From: Massilia sp.
GTDB lineage: Bacteria > Pseudomonadota > Gammaproteobacteria > Burkholderiales > Burkholderiaceae_D
Reading direction: 5' to 3'
Assembly (NCBI GenBank): GCA_028291845.1
Contig: JAQGNM010000520.1
Span: forward strand, 1-12,322
DNA length: 12,322 bases
A program made the position numbers and the translations under genes. This document shows, piece after piece, positions 7,796-12,322 of this stretch (the first letter of the stretch is position 1; each line of letters opens with the position of its first letter). The notes below the pieces were generated by a model. The model did no database searches and had not been told where the DNA came from. It was given only the letters and a program-made list of their open reading frames with translations.

Positions 7796-9334
7796 ATGCG
7801 TGCCTCTACACAATTTCACATGGCCAGCCTGCGCAGCATCGTGCTGTTGACGATACTGAGCGTCATATTCCTGTCCGCCATGATCACCGCCGGATTTTTT
7901 GGCATCCCGCATGCTTATTTGCCCGCTAACATGCGTCCCCTCGAAGCTGGCGACGTCGGCCTGTTCAAGCTGGCCAGCCTCGCCGTTTGCCCGATCGGCT
8001 ATGCCTGGTTGATCACCAACCTTGCCGGAAAACAGGCCCGACGCCGGGATACATTACGCTACGCCCTCAAGCTGCAGTTGCAGGCGGTATTCGAAGTGCT
8101 GGCGTTCGGCCTGACGGTATGTACCGTCCTCGTTATCGTCCACCTTTTGACGGCGGAAATGGGCGCCGCGGCCAAATGGTCCTACCTGATCGACTATGTC
8201 GAAAGCGACGGCGCCAAGGTGGCCGCGTATGCCACCGCACTGTCGCTGCTGCCGCTGTCCATGCTGATCGCATCATGGCGCATGCATGGCTTGTCGCGGA
8301 CACCGGCGGCGCTGGCGGCGGCCGTGAATGGCAGCTTGTTCCACAAGGCGGTGCGCTTCCACACCGACACCGATGCGGTGCGCAATGAGCTGGCCCGCCA
8401 ACTCGAACGCCTCACCGGCGCCGGCACGCCGGGCCTGGGCCGCATCATGTACGGCAGCCACCCCAAGCTGACCAGCCGCGAGATCGACGGCGAGGTGGTC
8501 CATGCGCTTGCCTGGTTCAGCTGTCCGACCAAACTGCTGGTTTCCTGCCGCCCGCAGGCCGACGGCAGCCAGCAAGTGCAGGTAAGCTGCACCCTGCGTT
8601 CGGGCTTGTACGGCATGTATCTGCTACAGACGCCGCTCGATGCGGCAGCACAAATGCAATACATCGACGCTCACCTGTTACGCCCGCTCGCGGCCCAGTT
8701 GGCCAAGCTATCGGCCGAGCAGCAGCGCGACACCCAGCGCGACATGGCGGTGGCGACCCAGCTGCGGATTCTCCAGGCCCAGATCGAGCCCCATTTTCTG
8801 TTCAATACACTGGCGAACGTGCGCCAGCTCTACCGCACCAGCGTTGCCGATGGCGAGTCGATGATGGACCATTTGATCGTCTACCTGCGCTACGCCATGG
8901 ACGATCTGCGCGCTGAAACCTCGAGCGTGGTCAAGGAAATGAATCTGGTAATGCATTTCCTGTCCATCATGAAGATCCGGATGGGCGAGCGGCTGTCTTA
9001 CCAGTTCTCCATCGCAGAGTCGCTGCTCGAGCACCCGTTTCCCCCGGCGATGCTCATTTCACTGGTCGAAAATGCGATCCGGCATGGCCTGGTGGACTGC
9101 GAACATGGCGCGATCACCATGTCGGCCGGCAGGGATGGCGACCTGCTGCGCGTGACGATCGCCGACAATGGCGCCGGCTTTTCCAGCGTGGGCGGCAGCG
9201 GCCTCGGCTTGTCCAACATCCGTCAGCGGCTGGAAACGATGCACGGCACCCGCGCCTGGCTCGAAGTCGGCGCGCCCGCCAGCGGCGGTTTTACCGCAAC
9301 CATCGTCATCCCCTTTCAGGAAAGAAATTGCTGA
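7796..9334 (+). CDS. LytS/YehU-type sensor histidine kinase
   Basis: The protein has 512 residues. Four probable membrane helices lie at about 14-36, 56-76, 95-119 and 142-162. A cytoplasmic segment (about 180-300) that I do not recognise follows, with a helix at about 290-325 leading into the His_kinase domain. The phospho-acceptor is H333 in QIEPHFLFNTLANVRQLYR, the hallmark of the LytS/YehU family. The ATP-binding domain has the N box LVENAIRHG (N426), the G1 box DNGAG (457-461) and the G2 box GSGLGLSNIRQRLE (467-480). The ATG has GGAG seven bases upstream. The stop codon overlaps the start of the response regulator gene, so the two are translationally coupled. The stimulus is unknown. Such kinases phosphorylate a LytTR regulator, and the neighbour is exactly that. 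Confidence 0.92.
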   Translation: MRASTQFHMASLRSIVLLTILSVIFLSAMITAGFFGIPHAYLPANMRPLEAGDVGLFKLASLAVCPIGYAWLITNLAGKQARRRDTLRYALKLQLQAVFEVLAFGLTVCTVLVIVHLLTAEMGAAAKWSYLIDYVESDGAKVAAYATALSLLPLSMLIASWRMHGLSRTPAALAAAVNGSLFHKAVRFHTDTDAVRNELARQLERLTGAGTPGLGRIMYGSHPKLTSREIDGEVVHALAWFSCPTKLLVSCRPQADGSQQVQVSCTLRSGLYGMYLLQTPLDAAAQMQYIDAHLLRPLAAQLAKLSAEQQRDTQRDMAVATQLRILQAQIEPHFLFNTLANVRQLYRTSVADGESMMDHLIVYLRYAMDDLRAETSSVVKEMNLVMHFLSIMKIRMGERLSYQFSIAESLLEHPFPPAMLISLVENAIRHGLVDCEHGAITMSAGRDGDLLRVTIADNGAGFSSVGGSGLGLSNIRQRLETMHGTRAWLEVGAPASGGFTATIVIPFQERNC

Positions 9335-10077
9335 TGCCCACCGCCCTACTCGCCGAAGACGAACCGCTGCTGCTTGCCGAATTGCGCGACGCTCTTGCCG
9401 ACCTGTGGCCCGCCCTGCGGATCGTTGCCGAAACGACCGATGGCGCGGCAACGCTGGCCGCGCTCAGGCAGCACGCCCCTGATGTGGCTTTCCTCGACAT
9501 CAATATGCCAAAGGCCAGCGGTTTGGATGTCGCACGCAACTGTTCAGCGACCACTGCGATCGTCTTCTTGACCGCCTACAACCAGCACGCGCTGGACGCC
9601 TTCGACATCGGCGCGGTCGATTACCTCCTCAAGCCGCTAGACCGGGGTCGGCTGCTGAGCACCATCGAACGCTTGAAGCAGCGCCTGGGAAGCGTTGCCG
9701 GAGTGCCCGTCATACCGGCGGTGGCGGCGCCGCCGGTTGCAGCGCCGGCATATCTGTCCTGGATACAGGCTTCCGTCGGAAGTCTGTTGCGAGTCATCAC
9801 TGTCGATGAAGTCATTTATTTTCAGTCGGACGCCAAGTACACGCGCGTCGTGACGCCTCAGGTCGAGGCCTTGATCCGCATGCCGGTCAAGAACCTGGCT
9901 GAACAGCTCGATCCGCAAGAGTTCATCCAGGTCAGCCGGGGCGCCATCGTCAACCGTCGCCGGATCGATGCCGTCATGCGCCGCGACGGCCAGATGGAAA
10001 TCCGCCTCAAAGGGCGCCAGGAGGTGCTTGGCGTCAGCACGGGCTACCAGGGACAGGATGCGTTTCGGCAGATGTGA
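9334..10077 (+). CDS. LytR/AlgR-family response regulator (LytTR DNA-binding domain)
   Basis: The protein has 247 residues. The receiver domain (about 1-118) has the acidic pair E8 D9, the phosphorylated D55 in VAFLDINMP, the switch T80 in FLTAY and K100 in YLLKP. A Pro/Ala/Val linker (about 121-140) joins it to a LytTR domain (about 145-245) with VDEVIYFQSDAKYTRVVT, FIQVSRGAIVNRRRID and the final beta strands. LytTR domains bind DNA through beta strands and loops rather than a helix-turn-helix. I chose the ATG at 9334: it overlaps the kinase stop as TGATG and has AGGAAAG about nine bases upstream. A TTG at 9328 would add two residues. It is the partner of the kinase. Likely targets are its own operon and the divergent exported-protein operon, which is an inference from position. 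Confidence 0.93.
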   Translation: MPTALLAEDEPLLLAELRDALADLWPALRIVAETTDGAATLAALRQHAPDVAFLDINMPKASGLDVARNCSATTAIVFLTAYNQHALDAFDIGAVDYLLKPLDRGRLLSTIERLKQRLGSVAGVPVIPAVAAPPVAAPAYLSWIQASVGSLLRVITVDEVIYFQSDAKYTRVVTPQVEALIRMPVKNLAEQLDPQEFIQVSRGAIVNRRRIDAVMRRDGQMEIRLKGRQEVLGVSTGYQGQDAFRQM

Positions 10078-10139
10078 GCGGCATTTGCAGAACACGGAGG
10101 GCCAAGTCAGCCCAACCTGGGTCGAAGCAGCCTGAACAT

Positions 10140-11777
10140 TTAACCGCCTATTCTAAGCGTGTCCGGCTTCAAACGATGCATCGTCAACGCGCGCGCTTGC
10201 GTAGCGGCTGGAGCTTTAAGCCCGTCGATGGGATGATCCATTTTGAAAATGCTGACGGCGCGCGCCAGCAAGGCGGCCTGTTCATGCATCGACTCGGACG
10301 CCGCCGCCGCTTCTTCGACCAGGGAGGCATTTTGTTGTGTCACCGTATCCATCTGGCTGATGGCCACGTTGATTTGCTCGATACCCGCTGTCTGCTCCTG
10401 GCTTGCAAGGCTGATTTCACCGATGATATCGCTGACCCGTTTAACGCTGTCGACAATATCTTGCATGGTACTGCCGGCCTGGTCGACGAGGCGGGCTCCG
10501 TCTCCCACCTGTCGGACCGAGTCGGTAATGAGCACCTTGATTTCTTTGGCAGCAGCCGCCGAACGCTGCGCCAGATTGCGTACCTCCGACGCGACCACCG
10601 CGAAGCCGCGGCCCTGCTCACCCGCACGCGCCGCTTCCACAGCGGCATTGAGCGCGAGAATATTGGTCTGGAACGCGATGCTGTCGATGACGGCAATGAT
10701 ATCGACGATCTTGGTCGATGCCGCATTAATCGAATCCATGGTTTCGACAACTTTGGAAACGACGGTGCCGCCACGCACTGCGACATCGGTTGCCGACCGT
10801 GCCAGCTGATCCGCTTGCCGGGCGTTGTCCGCATTCTGCCTGACCGTGCTGGTCAGTTCTTCCATCGAAGACGCCGTCTCTTCCAGTGAACTGGCCTGCT
10901 CTTCGGTGCGCGAAGAAAGATCGTGGTTGCCGGCGGCAATCTCGCTCGACGCCGTCGAGATGAGGTCGGTCCCGCCCCGTACCTCGCCGACGATGTTAAT
11001 CAGGCTGTGGTTCATGTCTTTTAATGCTTGCATCAACTTCCCGGTCTCGTCGCTCGACTGGACTACGATGTGGCTGGTCAAGTCGCCGGCGGCCACCGCT
11101 TGTGCGATTTTTACCGCGGCGTTGGTCGGCACAGTGATCGATCGTGTCACCAACCAGGCTACCGCGATACCGATCAGGACGGCCAACGCCGCCAGTCCAA
11201 GCACCAACGAGTGCATGGCGTCATAACTTGCGGCCGCTTCTTCGGCAGCGAGCTTGTTATTCCTCAGTTGTTGGTCGACGTATTCAGCGATGGCGGCCTG
11301 CCATTTATTGGTCGCCGGGGCGGCTTCGCGCATCAGGACCTGGATCGCTTCAGCGTCGCTGTTGTTGCGGGCGAGCTGAATGACCTTGTCATTGAGTGGC
11401 CCGGTGAGCTGCTGCGCCGCCAGCACTGTGGCGCGCTTTTGTTCGCCAGCGGGAGTCGCCGGCGTCTTCAACAATGCGGTCCATGCCGTGTTGTACCGGC
11501 TCCGGGCATCGATGATTTTTTTTGCTTCAGCCTCGATTTCGCCGCTGTCGCTCACTAAAACAATGCTTCGGCTGACGCGCGCTACCACGTGCACGCTATC
11601 CGACATCCCATGCAACAACTCCATCTTGTAGACTTTCTTGTTGACGATCCGCTCAAGCGCTGCATTGCTGCGGGACATTCCATTGATGCCCAGCCCCGCA
11701 ACCACGATTGTCAACGCGAGCACAATCGCAAAGCCACCTGCCAGGCGCGTGCCTATAGCCAAATTTTTGATTTTCAT
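10140..11777 (-). CDS. Methyl-accepting chemotaxis protein
   Basis: The protein has 545 residues with the full receptor layout: a first membrane helix (about 11-33), a periplasmic helical-bundle sensor domain (about 34-188), a second membrane helix (about 190-211), a HAMP domain (about 212-265) and a long cytoplasmic coiled coil. The hairpin tip that contacts CheA and CheW is intact around residues 366-405 (SIAFQTNILALNAAVEAARA, GEQGRGFAVVA, SEVRNLAQ). Gln/Glu pairs such as SRTEEQASSLEE are likely CheR/CheB methylation sites. The tail ends in LRIGG, without the NWETF-type pentapeptide that tethers CheR in some receptors. The start ATG is followed by MKIKNLAIGTRLAGGF, typical of the four-helix-bundle receptor group; AAGAG precedes it. 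The ligand is unknown. It is convergent to the response regulator and not part of a che cluster. Confidence 0.94.
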   Translation of the reverse strand: MKIKNLAIGTRLAGGFAIVLALTIVVAGLGINGMSRSNAALERIVNKKVYKMELLHGMSDSVHVVARVSRSIVLVSDSGEIEAEAKKIIDARSRYNTAWTALLKTPATPAGEQKRATVLAAQQLTGPLNDKVIQLARNNSDAEAIQVLMREAAPATNKWQAAIAEYVDQQLRNNKLAAEEAAASYDAMHSLVLGLAALAVLIGIAVAWLVTRSITVPTNAAVKIAQAVAAGDLTSHIVVQSSDETGKLMQALKDMNHSLINIVGEVRGGTDLISTASSEIAAGNHDLSSRTEEQASSLEETASSMEELTSTVRQNADNARQADQLARSATDVAVRGGTVVSKVVETMDSINAASTKIVDIIAVIDSIAFQTNILALNAAVEAARAGEQGRGFAVVASEVRNLAQRSAAAAKEIKVLITDSVRQVGDGARLVDQAGSTMQDIVDSVKRVSDIIGEISLASQEQTAGIEQINVAISQMDTVTQQNASLVEEAAAASESMHEQAALLARAVSIFKMDHPIDGLKAPAATQARALTMHRLKPDTLRIGG

Positions 11778-11793
11778 TTTCTCTTGAAGTAAA

Positions 11794-11807
11794 AGTGTAA
11801 ATACACT
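11794..11807. promoter_or_regulatory. 14-bp perfect inverted repeat in front of the chemotaxis gene
   Basis: AGTGTA-AA-TACACT is an exact dyad 17 to 30 bp upstream of the chemoreceptor start. On the minus strand its second half (TACACT) could serve as a -10 element, with CGGACA 16 bp upstream as a weak -35. A repressor bound there would block transcription. The symmetry is seen; the promoter reading is a guess because the resulting leader would be very short. Confidence 0.35.
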
Positions 11808-12217
11808 ATTTCGATTGTCCGGAGGCGTGCATGCGACGTGATGCGTGACGTACGTCGTCCGGGCGTGTCATGAAGGCGGCGAAGGGAAAACTTTCGGTAC
11901 CGGCGGGATAGCGGGCGGCACGCAAACACAGGTAGGACGCCCTTGGGAAGCGACAAGGTATGGTCGCTTCAGGCAGTTACATCTAGCTAGTTAGGATAGG
12001 CACGAGGTTCCCCAAAATCAACTAAAAGTTAAATTTATGTTGTTACGGCGAAACGTAAGTTCTCAAATTGGTCGGACAAAGTTGGCGCGAGTGGTATCAA
12101 TGGCAGTGTTTCCGAGCGAGACTCCGGACCTGGTGCCGTTAAGGCGAATTCTCGCTAACTACGCACTCTTGCAGATCTTTGACAGTACATGAAGAGCACC
12201 TGGCGCTTCCCATCGCA
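11808..12217. other. Gene-free region of about 410 bp
   Basis: I see no convincing gene here. Open frames are short and lack a plausible ribosome-binding site or protein-like composition. The segment is AT-richer from about 11990 to 12060 than the neighbouring genes. The one structure worth naming is a hairpin at 12138-12159, where GTTA plus GCGA pairs with TCGCTAAC around ATTC with a two-base bulge. It has no T run, so it is not a terminator; a small RNA or decayed sequence cannot be excluded. Confidence 0.4.
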
Positions 12218-12237
12218 AATTTTACCCGGGTATTATT
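12218..12237. promoter_or_regulatory. Upstream operator candidate, TACCCGGGTA core
   Basis: The perfect 10-bp palindrome TACCCGGGTA (12223-12232) has partly symmetric A/T flanks (AAT and ATT at equal distance). It is the first of two copies whose centres are 28 bp apart. It lies immediately upstream of the -35 element of the promoter for the gene at the window edge. Confidence 0.6.
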
Positions 12238-12264
12238 GACCATTCCATTTTACCCGGGTAAAAT
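12236..12264 (+). promoter_or_regulatory. Sigma-70 promoter of the edge gene
   Basis: TTGACC (12236-12241, five of six consensus bases) and TAAAAT (12259-12264, five of six) are separated by an ideal 17 bp. Transcription would start near 12271 and give a leader of about 22 nt before the ATG at 12293. The -10 element is the right arm of the second palindrome, and the -35 lies between the two palindromes. Confidence 0.65.
12247..12264. promoter_or_regulatory. Perfect 18-bp palindromic operator overlapping the promoter
   Basis: ATTTTACCCGGGTAAAAT is an exact 18-bp palindrome and the second copy of the TACCCGGGTA core. It covers the promoter spacer and the -10 element, so a bound protein would exclude RNA polymerase. 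Long perfect dyads of this kind are typical of dimeric TetR- or MarR-type repressors; which protein binds it is not visible in this window. Confidence 0.65.
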
Positions 12265-12292
12265 TGGTGCCTCACTTTCATCAAGAGAAATT

Positions 12293-12322
12293 ATGGCTCT
12301 CCCAGTGTCGCGATCATTTACT
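12293..12322 (+). CDS. Start of a gene cut by the window edge (10 codons)
   Basis: ATG at 12293 opens a frame without stop to the end of the window; the visible residues are MALPVSRSFT. A weak AAGAGA ribosome-binding site lies about six bases upstream, and a strong promoter with two operator-like palindromes precedes it. Ten residues do not allow a family call. The context suggests either an autorepressed regulator or the first gene of a repressor-controlled operon. Confidence 0.5.
   Translation, partial: MALPVSRSFT

Noticed and set aside
10243..10809. 188-residue plus-strand frame inside the chemoreceptor gene
   Set aside because: It is antisense to an intact, strongly conserved receptor domain and has a low-complexity Ser/Ala-rich composition typical of shadows of GC-rich genes.
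11774..11956. 60-residue minus-strand frame at the chemoreceptor promoter
   Set aside because: No ribosome-binding site, basic random-looking composition and overlap with the receptor start.
12218..12264. Paired TACCCGGGTA motifs as terminal repeats of a small mobile element
   Set aside because: The copies are only 28 bp apart, each is itself palindromic, and a promoter lies between them; operators explain them better.
1..12322. CRISPR array, tRNA, rRNA, insertion sequence or prophage
   Set aside because: No regularly spaced repeats, cloverleaf, rRNA signature, transposase or phage gene was seen on either strand.

Overview
The window looks like a chromosomal segment of a betaproteobacterium of the Oxalobacteraceae type (Massilia, Duganella or Janthinobacterium relatives). 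This is an inference from the high GC content, the overall style of the proteins, the Ala-rich exported proteins and the dense signalling genes. No rRNA or marker gene is present to prove it.

Left part (1-4640). A small protein of unknown function comes first; its reading frame stays open to the window edge. It is followed by a HAD-superfamily phosphatase of the YjjG nucleotidase type. Convergent to that is a ModA-like periplasmic solute-binding gene broken by one frameshift and without modBC beside it. Next is an MFS transporter on the minus strand with a divergent LysR-family regulator, a classic regulator/efflux pair sharing a 155-bp intergenic region.

Middle part (4734-7529, minus strand). 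Three genes for exported proteins lie head to tail: a lipoprotein (promoter-proximal, about 7529), a Sec-secreted protein with an ankyrin-like C-terminal segment, and a second lipoprotein. The first two are 37 bp apart and the second and third about 110 bp apart, so they probably form one envelope operon of unknown function.

Right part (7796-11777). Divergent from the lipoprotein operon is a LytS/YehU-type membrane histidine kinase. Its stop codon overlaps the start of a LytTR-type response regulator. The 266-bp divergent region carries a perfect hairpin and three CGGGG repeats, so the two-component system may control the exported operon as well as itself (inference). Convergent to the regulator is a complete methyl-accepting chemotaxis protein.

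Right edge (11778-12322). About 515 bp have no convincing gene until a start codon at 12293. In front of it sits the clearest regulatory signal of the window: two TACCCGGGTA palindromes, the second extended to a perfect 18 bp. They flank and overlap a near-consensus sigma-70 promoter and suggest tight repression of the gene that begins at the edge.

No CRISPR array, tRNA, rRNA, insertion sequence or phage gene was recognised.
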